This document shows positions 10,524 to 22,635 of a stretch of 64,000 bases of DNA, in pieces. The stretch comes from Aotearoamyces nothofagi. Its lineage: Eukaryota; Ascomycota; Leotiomycetes; Leotiales; Tympanidaceae. The DNA lies in NCBI GenBank assembly GCA_015345905.1, contig JADDTR010000027.1, forward strand, positions 125,417 through 189,416, written 5' to 3'. Position 1 is the stretch's first letter. Every line of letters starts with the position of its first letter. The translations under genes were made by a program, and so were the position numbers. The notes below the pieces were generated by a model. It was not told where the DNA came from, searched no databases, and saw nothing but the letters and a program-made list of their open reading frames with translations.

Positions 10524-12383
10524 GACGCTTCACGCTTCACGCTGTGGATTCTGCACGCTGGATGCTGCATTGCATTGCGTGCGGGCTGCGAGCCCCAGGA
10601 TCGCCCAGGCTTCTGGCAACTACTACAATAGCACACCAACTAAGGCTGACTGGGGGACAGCATGCGTGGCTTGGCTTATGCACGCCGGCCGCGCACCTAT
10701 TCGACACTGCTCGGCTCGAGTCAGCAGGCAGCAGCGGTTCTGGTGCGCGAGAGCCTCAGCTCCGGAGTGGGCGAGTGAGTGGGTGGGCGGCGTGCGAAGC
10801 GTGGGCAGCGTGGGCGGCGTGGGCGGCGTGGGCAGCGCAGCGTGGGCAGGCACAGAGGCAGGCCGTGGCAGCCCGTGGCAGGCCGTGGCAGGGTGGGCAG
10901 GCGCTGTAGGTACCTGACGGCAGTGGAGTGGAGGCAGGCCTGCAGCGAATAGCGGGGTGCGAGCCTGGGCATCTGCTCTCGGCCTCGGCCTCTGACTGCG
11001 ACTCGCATCATCAACCGCCGCTCTCGACCTCGCTCGCTCCCCACTGCCAGCAGCCAGCGAGCGGCCAGCAGCCCACGTCACGGTACCCGTACTGGTACTG
11101 GTACTGGTGCTGGTACTGCACATCCAGTCCTTGGTGATATCTTTATTTACTTATTTATTTGTTCCTTTCTTTATTTATTGTTCGCCGGCAAGTGGGTATA
11201 AATGCCGCTGTCGTGGAACTAGTAGATGGCCCTAACGCGCCCGTTTGCACTGCTTGTCCTGCTTGTCCTGCTTGTACCGCTTGTCCTGCATGCAATTCAA
11301 CTGCGAACAAATTCGACTACATGCAATTGCATACAATAGCATGCAGCCAGCGGAAGCCACCGTTCTGCAAGTCATCCCAAGTCGATCGGCGCCAGCATAA
11401 ACAACGATGAAAGTATATCTGGAGATGTGAAGATGTTGTGCACTGTCACCTGTGACTTGTCTTGCTCGCATTGCTCTGGCTGCAGCGCGGCAGGAGCGCA
11501 GGAGTGAGACGTCAAGTCCCAGCCTTGGCCTGGCTTGCCTCACCCTCCTTCGCTCCCTCATTGCACCCATCACGCCAGCGGACGGTGGTGATGCACAGCT
11601 GGGTTCACACCGGCTCCAGGTCATGTGATATGGAATAGGACCTCTCGTGTGTGTGTGCCGTCCTGGGCACTCGTACTGCGCTGCCACAAGGCCATCAAAG
11701 ACACAGCACACGGCGTAACAGACATGCAGTGATCAGCCACCACCGGCTACCAGCTACCAGCTACCAGCTATGACGCTGCTCCGAGGACTTCCCAGTGCGC
11801 CCGTCGATTCGGACAGCCGGAAGCCAGGTCGAGCTGCCAGACCAGATGCCCTCTGAGAGAGAGAGAGAGGGCGCTGCCAGCCTGCCCATGGATGATTGCG
11901 ACCCGTTTTCTGCCTTGCCAGTAAGCCAGTAGATCAGGCATCCCTATGTCACGGAGCAGAACGAGGCAACACTTGCTACTCGGCCGTGCCTCCTTGGTCT
12001 CTGGGTCTTTGGGAGGGCACGTACACATGGGGCATTTGACTGGACGGAAAGTGGCTGAGAGGATGGCATCCTACGACGCCCTCCACTGAGGTCTCTTGGC
12101 AATGATAGCATAAACAGCGCGCGCCGCACACAGACAAGCTGCTGGTCTTTCTTCGGTGCGCACAGCATTGTCAGCACAGTCGGGCGTCTGTCTCTCGACT
12201 TTTTCGGTAGACGTCAGAAGGCTGTATGTAGTCTGCTGTAGTCTGCCAATTCTTTCTCTCGCCCATCCCATGGCTAACCGGCAGGGCAAGCCAGGACTGC
12301 TGCCGATTGACACTCCACCCTCGCCACTCTCCGTCCTGTATCAAGTTCGCACGCCGTCTCCTGCCACATAGCCTCATAAGGCA

Positions 12384-12389
12384 GGCTGC

Positions 12390-12420
<31 letters not shown>

Positions 12421-12432
12421 ACTGTTACTCCT
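12384..12432. repeat. CTG/CTA trinucleotide microsatellite
   Basis: A run of eight uninterrupted GCT/CTG triplets continues with CTA-interrupted units. It is not inside any supported coding region. Confidence 0.8.
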
Positions 12433-13275
12433 GCTCCTCGGCGGCTGCGGGCGCCGATCGCCGCGTGCTTTCTCGTCGTACATTACATGAGGAGTTGGGG
12501 GATATGGAGGAGATTTCCGAGTTGCACCGTGTCTCTCACCCAAAGCGCACCTCTGCTCCAACCCCGGTAGCAGGAAGATTTCATGCCAGCTACTCCGGCG
12601 AGCTGCTGAGACGTCCCTCCTTCGTTGGCGACCTGGGTACCTGGACCGGCCCTGCCGGTTCTGTCAGACACTGCGTACGGTATGAGGGTTCGTGGCTATT
12701 GTGCTATTGTGCTATTATTACAGTACATGACAGGCACCGCTACTGTACCGCTGGCCCGCGTCTCGACTCCAGGTACTAGGCACAGGTACTGCGGAATCGA
12801 GAGGCTTCACGATGGAGTTGCAGAGGCTCGGCATGCTCTGCCCGGTGCATCATCTTATTGTGGCTCGACGCTCGGCAGTATTCGTGGACAAGCATACGAC
12901 GCCCAGCAGTACTACGGGTCGAGATGGATCCAGAGAGCAAACAGCGCGCTGACAGGTGTTTCCATCCCCATCTCCATCTTCACCACGGCGGAAGCACAGA
13001 TACACGCACAGGCACAGGCACCATCGTGATTGCTGTGTCCGAGGGCTACTCGGCGAGCCCACGGCGGGGCCAATCCCAGCCTTACACCGCACACATATCC
13101 AGGGCGTACGGAGGCGCACGAGGACCAGCGACAGACAGCCAATAGCCACCCCCTCCGCCCCCACTCCTCGCCCCTTCCGAAGTGAGAGTCGGTGGGCACG
13201 CCGCACTCTGACTGGCTGGCCACTCGGTCACAGAAACGCCCGGCCCTGCCTGTGACGGTGTGCGGGCCAGGCTGG

Positions 13276-13411
13276 CAGGCTCCCAGGCTCCCAGGCTCCC
13301 AGGCTCCCAGGCTCCCAGGCACATTTCCAGGCTTCAACTCTGGCTTCCAGGCTTCCCGGCCCTCAGGCTTCCAGGCTTCCAGGCTTCCAGGCTTCCTGAC
13401 CTCAGGCTTCC
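13276..13411. repeat. 8-bp minisatellite (CAGGCTCC then CAGGCTTC units)
   Basis: Five near-perfect CAGGCTCC units are followed by a degenerate block of CAGGCTTC units. The single C-to-T change separates two sub-arrays, so they expanded separately. Confidence 0.85.
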
Positions 13412-13600
13412 AGGCTCTCTCGCGGTCTCGCTGACGATTCAACCACCGTCCTATGTTACAACCTCTGCACTGGCCGTGACAGAGATGCTTTCCGCCCTCC
13501 CCTTGATCCTGCATCGCTGCTGTCAAAGACAGATGTACCAGGCCATTCTCAGTCATCTTCTACCATGCTCGATCGGTATATCCACCGACTAAGGTAGGTA

Positions 13601-16365
13601 CCTACCTGGACGTTCATATGTTTCACACGGGCTCCACCAGACTTCCCCAACCAAGCTCATTTGCCGTCGTCACTGATTGTAAGTAACATCGCCAGCTTCC
13701 TATTATGTTTCTTGTCGCATAATTCTATCCTGCTCAATATTATATCGGGTTGACATTCGCCCAAAGAATAAGTAAGGCCTAGACACATATCTAGCCTTGT
13801 CGCATATGCGCATTTCCCCAATTTTCCCTTTTGTCGAGGAACGTCAATCACATCGTCACACGGAGAAATTCTGACAGCCCATCCTAATGCATGGATGCTG
13901 CCGATTCATCTGCACAGGGCCAGGCACTAATCGGCCTTGCAAGGACTGATTTCAAGTCTAAATTCATATTTCCTTCCGAGTGCCTGTACCATGACCAAAA
14001 CAATTTCTTGTTTCACGTTAGCTGTTATTATGTACTCTCTAAGCGCTAGCAGAGCTCCTGGGAGGCGTCGCTTCTGGTGCTTAAGCATGCCAATTTCCTC
14101 TGCATATGATATTTTATACCAATCAATGGTTCATATATGGCTTCAAAATATTTGGCATGGCTGCCAATGCTGGTGTCCAACATTAGGGCTAGACCCTCCT
14201 ACGATGGATGTTCGTGTACCGCGACAGCTCAGGAAAATCAGGCGAACGTCTAGAGTCAAATCAGGGAACACCTACCCCTGCCCCTTGCTCTCTATACTAC
14301 CACACATGCTATTCCCGGGATCTCGAAAACGCCTCGAAATGCATCACGGCCTGACTCTTCTCTTCACCACCAGTTGCAGCTGTCGATCTCAACATCGAAA
14401 CACGGCGACGCGCAATAGCTCAGGATACATCCGAGAAGCCGTTCTCGTTACTACCATGTGTATCGTGATCTGGCATGAGTTGCCGTCACGTAATACTTTC
14501 CGATTCCGCTGATATATTCATGAAGGCCCTGCCCTGTCATCGAGCTATTGACGGTGCGTATGTCTTATTTCAACGACATGCCATCTATGACGGTACGTCG
14601 CCTATGGTGCATCTGGTGCTACATCGCGGAACGCGGGCCTTCGAGAACGTAATGTTCGCGTCGGCCATGTCCTCTTCGAAGTTGCTGTAATGCAACATGT
14701 CATCTCTCACTACCCCCACGCGCGGGTTTGAGGCCCAAGGTCCGAAATCTAGACTTTCGACGACCCCAAGAGTGTGAGCTATAGTTAGCTTACCGCTTTT
14801 CCGGATTTGGAAGGCCCAGAATATACAATAGGTTTCCTACAGATGATTACTCCGGATGTGCCCCGATTTGATAATACCCTTGATATCTCCAGATTTATGG
14901 GTGGCGTGGTGGGTCTAGAGTCTATGGTTAGACTTGAACGACAGCGCATCCTATATGGTGAGGTAAGCTGATATTCCAGCCCAAGTGCAACACCGGGGGG
15001 TGCGGATCTAGAAAGATATGTATCTTTTACTCACCTGTCTAACATGTCATGCTACGAATGAGGGTAATCGACAGATTCTGGGAGTGATTTGGTTGTGAAG
15101 TGTATCCCACTCTGCAGCTCCACCGCCTTTTGGCTCATGTTCGAGGAGTATCAGCAGCGAAGGTTTGCAAAGCACTTGGAGAGGATTGCTATAGTTTCTA
15201 GAGGGGGTATGATTCGGCTCTTTGGCTCTTTGGCTCTGTAGCTCACACGGAACGCATTTTCTCTACTTATGAGTTTCGAAAAGGACTATTAATGTCTATA
15301 GGATCTTAGATAGCTAGACAGGAAACAAATTTCACCTAAAAAGACTCTTCAAGTTGACTACCATGCCCACCCCGTCCTAAAAACCCACCGTCCCAAAAAA
15401 CCAGCAGCCAGACCAAAACCCAGACCTAAACCAAGAAGCAAGAATAAGTATGCTACTCGGACACCTCCCCTCCCCGAACCTGCTCACAGAGAAAACACGC
15501 AGCAGAACCACAGCACATTCGCATCCGAGCTCTCTTCACGCTTCCCAAGCTCGTCTCACGCACCCCGACCTCCCAGCTCCCTTCTCTCTCTCTGTCTCTC
15601 TCTCTCTCCCTCTCTCTCCTTGACGTGCGTCTCGCCCAGGCGGCAGAGAGCAGAGAGCAGAGGAGGACAAGAGCAGGAGAGGAGCCAAGCTCGTCGACTG
15701 TCGTTAGAGGAAGAGGGGTAGTATCTCGTCTACGGTATCTCGTCTACCGTATGCGAAGTTACCGTATGTGAAGCGTGCATGCAGGTCGTTCGAGCGGAGA
15801 CGGAGACTCGACATGTTGGACTCGAACTCGACATACTGACTGTCTTGACCAGTCCAGACGACGATATGAAACGTCCCACGCGTTACCTACCTAGCCGGTC
15901 CTGTATCGAGCTGGAGAGCGGGGGGGGGGGGGTTCCGGGGGCGCGCTTTGTTTGTTGGTTTAGTCGCTCGCATGTTTTGTTGTAGAAGATGGGGGAGAGA
16001 TGCTGGGAGAGGGATGCTGGGAGAGAGATGCTGGGAGAGAGAGGTCATAGGCTTGTAAGCTGGAGATAGAGATGGAGATGGAAAGAACGGCACCGTCTCG
16101 TCTCTCTTCGGTTATGGACGGCGCGAGCACAAGGGCAGCGTTTTGGGTCAGCCGGATTACATCGGACGGAGAGAGCGTGCGTGCACGACGAGGCGGGGAG
16201 GATCGAGAATCGAGGATCGAGAATAGAGAATAGAAAATAGAAATTTGATTTGGGGGTATCATGTTTAATCGCCACGTATGTTATTTAAGCCACAGCTGAA
16301 TCTCCGTCCCATCCCAACTGCCGGAAAGAAAAAAACGCCATTCCAGTCCCCTCACACTTCATCGC
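13601..16365. other. Gene-poor stretch, nothing supported except simple repeats
   Basis: 2.8 kb of more balanced base composition. Open frames up to 191 codons occur at 13937-14512, but I recognise no domain and see no coherent splice pattern. There is a CT tract at 15581-15622, a G run at about 15920-15932, GATGCTGGGAGAGA units at 15997-16045, and GAGAATA/GAGGATC units at 16195-16245. The 3' end presumably contains the NSE2 terminator region. Confidence 0.45.
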
Positions 16366-17932
16366 TCAGTCCATCTCAATATCCTCGACTCCGCTCGCAT
16401 CGTCCTCGTCATCAGTAGCAACAGGTGCGGTACTCGCGCGCTCGTGCTTGACGCGGCGGAGTTCCTCTGCTCGGGCTTCTTGCTGTCGACGTCCGGCTCG
16501 TTGTGATGTCTGCGTATGAATTGGGCTTTCATCCTCGTCTACGTCAGGCTCATCCAGCTGATCCTCTTCTAATTCTGCGGCTGCTTGTGCTGCGGCGCGT
16601 TTGACTTGGCGGATGATCATTTGGTCGTCGTAGAAGTCTTTGAGTTCGAGCATCTAGATTCTAGTCAGTACGGTGTTTTTATTCTGGGGGGATGAAAGGA
16701 AGCTTACAGCATCACAGCCCTGCTCCGGACATTTCAACTGCTTCGGTCCCTCCGGCACACCTCTCGGTCTTCTACCGCCATGTCTCGGATCTAGATATGC
16801 AACAGCACTTCTTTTGTGCATATCCAATATCGCAGATTTCTCAAACGTATGTTTGCATACATGGTTGCTGTAAGGTTCTCTGAATGTCTGGAGAGTCAGC
16901 GGACATTTGAGACTCGATACAGCGCCAGCGAATACGATCTCGTTGTCGTCATCTTCAGAGCCATTATTTGTGTTATCCGTTGATGCGTCGACACGGCGTC
17001 GCCGACGTGTGGACGGGGTGTTAGCGAAGCTCGGGTCATCTGGGAACCAGGTTGAGGCATTTGGAACAGGAGGAGCATCCTGGCCGGGGTGGAGAGCGTC
17101 GTGGATGACACGCTTGAAGCCTTTGTAGTCGTTGTGGTCTGCGTATCTGTGGATTATGTCGTTAGCTAACATTCTAACCGCATAGTGGCATTCTCTCTTA
17201 CCTTGCTCTCATAGTTTTGGTTGTATATTCTTTCTCGTAATCGTCTTTGGCTTTCTTGAGTAGCTCTGTCGCGCTCAGAATCTCTACCTGTGACGCCGCA
17301 ATGTCTTCTTCCTCGTCAATATATGTATCCTCTCCAAGGTCCTCCTCGTCGTCATCGACATCACCCCGCGGTCTCCTCCTTCCCTGCCTACCGGCACCTC
17401 TGCGCGAGGCTGGGGCAGGATCCGTAGTGGCACCTGCCATCTGTGTAACATCTCTCAAAATTCCATCCTGCATAGCTAACTCATCGCCATAATCAATTAA
17501 TTGTCTTAACGCCTTCTCCGCCTCCACCGTTAATGCCTCCACCTTGCCCTCCAAGTTCTGAGCTCTCAGTTCAGCACGTTCCTCTACTTCGCTCTTCTCC
17601 TTATCATCATCGGCAGCCTCTCTTTTAGCCGCGAGTCTCTTTGCAGTACTTTTAGCTGCGTACAAACGGTCGTTGCTCTCAGCGGCAGAGTTTGTGATGG
17701 TCTTCACAGCTACTTCGAGATGCTTTTTGTACTTTTTATAGTCATGGTTTAGAGGTATCTCGGCGAGTGCTCGCTTTGCGCTTGCAGTGAGCGGACATGC
17801 CGGTGCTTCGTATGGTGGGAGTGGACTAGGTTGGTGTGCAGAAACTCCGGATTGACGAGGTCTTCGTGGCGAGGAGTCTGCTTCCGCGGCGGTCCTTGAA
17901 GGGCGAGATACTAGATGTCGCCGACCTGACAT
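16366..17932 (-). CDS. NSE2: Nse2/Mms21-like SUMO E3 ligase of the Smc5/6 complex
   Basis: Three exons: 17932-17202, 17146-16708 and 16653-16366; 485 aa. The C-terminal half has an SP-RING/zf-Nse domain: SLKCPLTLQTFREPYSNHVCKHTFEKSAI, then KCPEQGCDA, with the Cys/His zinc ligands in place. The N-terminal half is charged and helical (ELRAQNLEGKVEALTVEAEKAL), as expected for the part that docks on Smc5. Family role: SUMO ligation in recombinational repair and at stalled forks. An upstream in-frame ATG at 18055 would add 41 residues. I prefer MSGRRHLVSRPSR at 17932 because it looks like the usual fungal start. The tail is very acidic (VATDDEDDASGVEDIEMD). Confidence 0.87.
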
Positions 17933-18406
17933 TATGTTTCTGAGGAGTCCCACCTGCTTGGCTGATTTTTGAGGCGAAAATGCTGTCGTGAGACTTTTAG
18001 AGACGCGACTGGGAGACGCGATCTTAATCTGTTGCATATATCGCTTGACTGGCATAAATTATGCTCTAGATTTGTGCACCTTAATGCTGCTATTCAACTG
18101 AGCCGTTCAATTACGATTATCATCTACAGCGTGTTCAAGATACCTGGCAAAGACACCATCTATGCTGGGTCTTGGCAATATATGATTTATTGGCCGTCAC
18201 AGACTACATATACGTTAACTATGACTCCAGTATTGCTTGCTTTCCCACCTGCACCACGTGACCCATTGCTACACTCAGGCACGGTCCAAGCCTCACGGCT
18301 AGACTCCGTACGGTATTAACCAGCACTCCAAGAGAGTATCCGAAATGATTAGAAACTTCATCGCTGTATGTATTGCCATCATCCTGAGAAGTGGCATATA
18401 AACTAA
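17933..18406. other. Spacer between NSE2 and the LOV gene
   Basis: Holds the NSE2 promoter (or a 41-codon N-terminal extension up to 18055) and the LOV gene 3' end. A CACGTG core lies near 18253-18258. Confidence 0.45.
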
Positions 18407-19042
18407 TCAACCAAAGCTCTGACCCATATCCGCCTGAAACCCCACGATGTACTGTATCTCGCCAGAGTCCCATCTGATCGGTATGGTGGTAAGGATATTA
18501 GTAAAAAGACGGCCGTTCTTCTTAAAGTTGATAATCGTGGTCTGTAATTCATCCAGCGCCAAGATGCTTCTCTTCAACTCAAATAATTTTGCGTTATCAC
18601 AAAAAGATCGTTTCATTCCTGGCTGAACATTTCCATCCGGAGACTGTAGGAATCTGCAGTTCTTCCCCATTATCTCTGCACTGGTGTATCCAGTCAAGGC
18701 CTCAAAAGGCTCGGAGCAGTATACGATGGGCATGTCGGGCGCGTTGATATCGCAGAGGGTCAAGGCGCATGAAGAGTCTATAGCCCCGATATCAATCTTG
18801 GGATTTGGTCGAGTTGCAGCGCGGACCTATCAAAGGCTTGGTCACTGGCTCTACCACGAGAAAGAGGGCCTCAGTAGGTGTATGTTTATTCTCACCAGAA
18901 TGTTCATCATATCATAACCACTGGGCGAGTATAATCCGGGGTAGATGAGCGGGTCTCCAACATGGCCGGCCTTGGCTTTCTCGAGTCTATCGTTGGTGTT
19001 GTTGATGCCACTGGCGCCCTGAAAGCCATCACCGTGATGCAA
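18407..19042 (-). CDS. VIVID/ENVOY-type LOV blue-light photoreceptor (5' end unresolved)
   Basis: Two exons are secure: one ending at 18896 and 18826-18407. The 69-nt intron joins SPSGYDMMNIL to VRAATRPNPKIDIG. The LOV core contains SCALTLCDINAPDMPIVYCSE and the flavin-adduct motif GKNCRFLQSPDG, whose Cys is the photo-reactive residue. It also has INFKKNGRLF and the C-terminal IQYIVGFQADMG. The cap segment DPLIYPGLYSPSGYD is the one that lies before the LOV domain in Neurospora VVD and Trichoderma ENV1. Family role: a short LOV protein that dampens white-collar-complex light signalling. The in-frame opening begins at 19042 without an ATG, so a short first exon probably lies upstream, and I could not fix it. 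Confidence 0.88.
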
Positions 19043-20069
19043 GCTGGTCGTCCACTGATTCGCCTGTACGGACCGTCGAAGCTATTATCATGGTGAGTAA
19101 CTCTCTCCCAACCAGCGAAGCACAGAAGAAGGAAGAGAACACGGCGACAAACTTGAGACAACCTCTCCATCTGTTCTCTCTGGCCGTGGTCCATTTCGAT
19201 GGCAACTCACAAACACGCAGACACACTCGCTGTCATGTATGCCGGCACGATCAACCATCAATGTTGTGCTGAGAAGCAGATGGAGATGGAGATGAAGCTG
19301 GAGATGGAGCACCGCCCTACCTATGTGACGCCCCCCCCGCGCATATCTATCAACTCAAACTCGCCATGTCAGCGACCCAGAGACTGCGACTAGCTAGTGC
19401 TTCGCAGTCTCATGTTGCGATGGTTAAGCACACTGGGAGTATGGCGAATCGTGAAGCCGCGATCTACGGGCCATTCTCGGTAGCGTCCACAGATCTTGGT
19501 CTCAGATTGCTGTTTGTCTCGATGCTCACGTGACTCTGCACGATAGATAGGCCAGGACTGACATAAGGTTTGCCCTAGTGCAGGCAGTAATATCGAGGGG
19601 GGGCTTAGCGACGAGCTGGACGTTGACAGCTGGACGCAAAAGCGGCTGGATTGCTACATCTGCCCCCCCCTTTGTCTCGCCTTGTCCTTGGACACGCGCC
19701 GACCGAGTCACGGGCCACCGGTCACGAGCCACGCCAGACACGGATACGGGACGGGCCCCGTCATATTCAAGATTCTCGCTTGAAGCTCCCTCGAATATCA
19801 GAAGCATTGCCCATTGCGCGGGGATGATGACACTCCTACGGTTGTCTTGTCACCTGGGGTAGCAATGAAGTAGAATCCTATCTCGATAAGTTCTATATTT
19901 ACCTCCTTGTTATCTACAATTTGGAATTTACCCTTCTTACGTCTCCGAGGTTCTGTAAACGCTCGTCTCAAGGATATTAATTATAATATCGGTTGCCTGT
20001 ATTTTTTTTGTTCTCTGCCCAAAACGGGTTCCTCCCACTAACGATTTCATATAGTGTAGGATGAACAGC
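19043..20069. other. Upstream region of the LOV gene, no other gene seen
   Basis: About 1 kb holding the LOV gene's missing 5' exon and promoter, and the GH28 3' flank. It contains short GATGGAGATG-type repeats at about 19280-19305 and runs of C or G at 19330-19337 and 19598-19604. No other ORF is supported. Confidence 0.4.
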
Positions 20070-21831
20070 TTAGAAAGATCCCCAGTAGTGCTTGTCATAA
20101 TCTCCCTTCGGCTTCCATAGCGGCGCGGGCGTATATACAGGGACTGGGGATGCGGCTGATTCAATCCATGTTAGCAAACAATCCCTCACCTGACGACTAC
20201 TGTCACTAGTCTAAAAAAAGAAATCAGAAGTCGAAACTTACTTCCGTACCCTGTACTCCCGACTGCCCAGACAGGGTCCGCTGGGATGCCAGCAAAGCCC
20301 GTCGGTGCCGCCGTTACTGTAACAGTGGTCGTGTAAGACGTCGGTGTAGCTCCCAACGCCAACGTTCTGATGCCGTCATTTGGGCCATAATTGCCTTCGC
20401 CTACGCCGAAGAAATTTGCGATCTTGTTTATGACGTACGTTCCTGTTTCAGTCCAGAGCGTGAAACTTTCGATGTGGACGTTCACCGCATCGGTCAGATT
20501 GCTGGCGAGAAGAGTTAGAGGACCGCGGAGGGAACCCTCAGCTACAGTTCCTAAAGGGGTGTTAGCTGGTTCAGATTTGATGGGGCCAAAACAAGGGGAA
20601 AACCTGTGAAATTTCGGAAAATTAGATTGCTGAGTGCTACGCTGCCGGTGTTGGGTGTTGTTGTGCCTTGCCAGTATTGGTCGACATCAAGTCCGTAAAG
20701 ATTTCCCTTTGATCTGAAATTCTCGAATGTCACGTTTGTCACATAGCCTGAGCCGCCTGGGTATGTCTTGATGAAAGCCACATTATTGGCGTAGATTACA
20801 GAGATATTGGTCACATGCTGTCACGGTCAGCTTATGTCACAGAATGATTCGCTCAAAAACGACGTACGATGTTGGATATCTCGGCGGAGACGTTAAGACT
20901 TCCGATTGAGACTCCAGAACCGACTCGGTTGCAGACATTACTAGAAACAAGGGCATAATGGGAGGGACTCTTGACGGAGACGCATTCGTCACGGTTGGTA
21001 ACTTCATTATCATGAACCCAATAGTTGGTACCGATAGCATCGATTCCGTCAAAACTTCCGAGATTTGCACCACGGATTGTGAGGTGGTAGACTTCGACGT
21101 TGATACCGAAGTCGAATACAAAATGGAATTTTGGACTGTCAATAAGAAGTAAGTCGTGGATGGCGGCATTGATTGGTGAAATCAGCCTGACGAGCCTGGG
21201 TCTCTGAGTGCTGAGAGAGGATTAGCAAAACCCAGATTCAGCAAAAAGCAGCTACGAACTTATTTGCGTTTCGATACAAATATCCTTGTCCTTGAATAGC
21301 GCCAAGCCCAGTTGAAGAGTAGAACTCGAAATCGACAGCTGTAATACGTCAGTGGAGTTCAGTAAACAGCAGGGCTTTCTAACCATTGACGATAACAAGG
21401 ACATTCAGCAGAAACAACTTATCTCCTTCTCCATTAATTGTCGAGTTAAGTGCTTCAACTCCAGCAGACCCTTGGAGTATCAGACTCCGGTCAACGGCCC
21501 ATGTGCTGTTCCCATATTCTGCCGTGATGAGACCATCCAACTGAAATGCCCAATTACTTGCATTGCTAAGGACGACAGGTTGTTTCAACAGATAATTCCC
21601 CTTGGGAATTACAAGACGACTCCCTCGGGTTGGTCGAACACAGCGTTCGAATGCTAAGTTGATCGCATGGGCTACATCAGTTTTGTTGTCCGGAACAGCG
21701 CCATACTGGAGGATGTTGCACTCATGTGTCTTTCTGTTCAAGGGAGTGGTAGGGCCAACGGGCCCTATAAGCTGACCCCGCGCCTCGTGGACGGCGAACA
21801 GAAGAGTACATAGCAAAGCAAATATCTTCAT
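20070..21831 (-). CDS. Secreted GH28 glycosidase, rhamnogalacturonase-like
   Basis: Six exons: 21831-21384, 21338-21260, 21201-20868, 20817-20604, 20550-20242 and 20155-20070; 489 aa. The signal peptide is MKIFALLCTLLFAVHEARG. The mature start CNILQYGAVPDNKTDVAHAIN is the right-handed beta-helix opening of GH28. The active-site region has SFDGIDAIGTNYWVHDNEVT, then RDECVSVKSP (the Asp pair of GH28) and CNRVGSGVSIGSL. Polygalacturonases have Gly-His-Gly here, and the absence of that His is usual in the rhamnogalacturonase branch. Several NxS/T sites occur. It is predicted to cut the rhamnose-galacturonic acid backbone of pectin, outside the cell. The last exon supplies the tail YTPAPLWKPKGDYDKHYWGSF. 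Confidence 0.9.
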
Positions 21832-22635
21832 GATGGGAAGGCTCCGGCGAGAAATGCTTGGATGGTTACCTTCCAGTTCGTGGGAGGAGCTCTCTTATAT
21901 AGATCATCAAGGCCACGCATTATTTCCGGAGAAACATGCCGTCTGTATAACATGGCAAGAAATCCAATATATCTCACCGATATTTAGCAGATGCTTTCTG
22001 CTAAGTTACCGCCAGGTACAGCAAGATACTCCGAAGCAACCCTGACGAGGCACGGAATTTTAGAGTGTCCTCTAGGATCACTGCAGATCCCGGGGGCTGG
22101 CAATCAGTTACCATCGAAGGCATTGGAGCTCAAAGTGGGCACGACGATGATGCAATCTGATGCAATGTGAGAGAGGTTCTTCACTGCAGCAGTACGGCAT
22201 CCACTAGTTGTGCCTAAGGTACACTATCAGGCACATTATACACTTATGCTTTTCGCTTGCCAGAGCTCACGACCCGGGAATCGGAAGATTTCAGGGTCCG
22301 ATAGGGGATGCTTGACGGCATTCAGCGCCTTATGGCGTCTTTTCCACTACCACCATTACTGAATTACTGCGTTTTACCGTCCGCCGCGTCCGTTTCGCTG
22401 TAAAGTATTTCCGGCGGTACCTGCATGATGGCTGCGTGCCACGCTATCCGCACCTCCGCTATCTAATGCCTCGCCACAACGCTGCATCATCTCGGACCTG
22501 CGTGCCCAGATAGAGAGATATACTCATAAGTGGGTCCAGAAATGCCATTTCTCTTTGATCCCTTCAAGCAGTCTGGTAAGTGGAAATGGTTATATTTCTT
22601 TTCTGCTATAACAGCTATCTCGTCATTCACATCTC
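21832..22635. other. GH28 upstream region, no gene seen
   Basis: 804 bp between the GH28 start and the TauD stop. No supported ORF. It presumably carries the GH28 promoter. Confidence 0.45.

Larger units (their letters stand above)
9845..13600. repeat. GC-rich intergenic island of short tandem repeats
   Basis: About 3.8 kb without a gene I can support. It is dominated by locally amplified short words: (GGCCGTGAT)n then (ATGCTGG)n at 10458-10523, GTGGGCGGC-type repeats near 10790-10850, GGCAGCCCGT-type near 10860-10890, GTACTG words at 11090-11115, CTTGTCCTG at 11250-11290, CTG triplets near 12384-12430, and CAGGCTCC/CAGGCTTC at 13276-13411. Because few stops occur in such DNA, overlapping open frames of 80-210 codons appear on both strands. 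They encode low-complexity sequence only. Confidence 0.7.

Noticed and set aside
10377-11137. Overlapping open frames up to 170 codons on both strands
   Set aside because: GC-rich tandem repeats lack stop codons. The predicted peptides are periodic low complexity, open on both strands, with no domain or splice structure.
13937-14690. Possible gene of 191 plus 71 codons
   Set aside because: No domain, no conserved-looking block, and no splice join that makes sense. Kept as unannotated.
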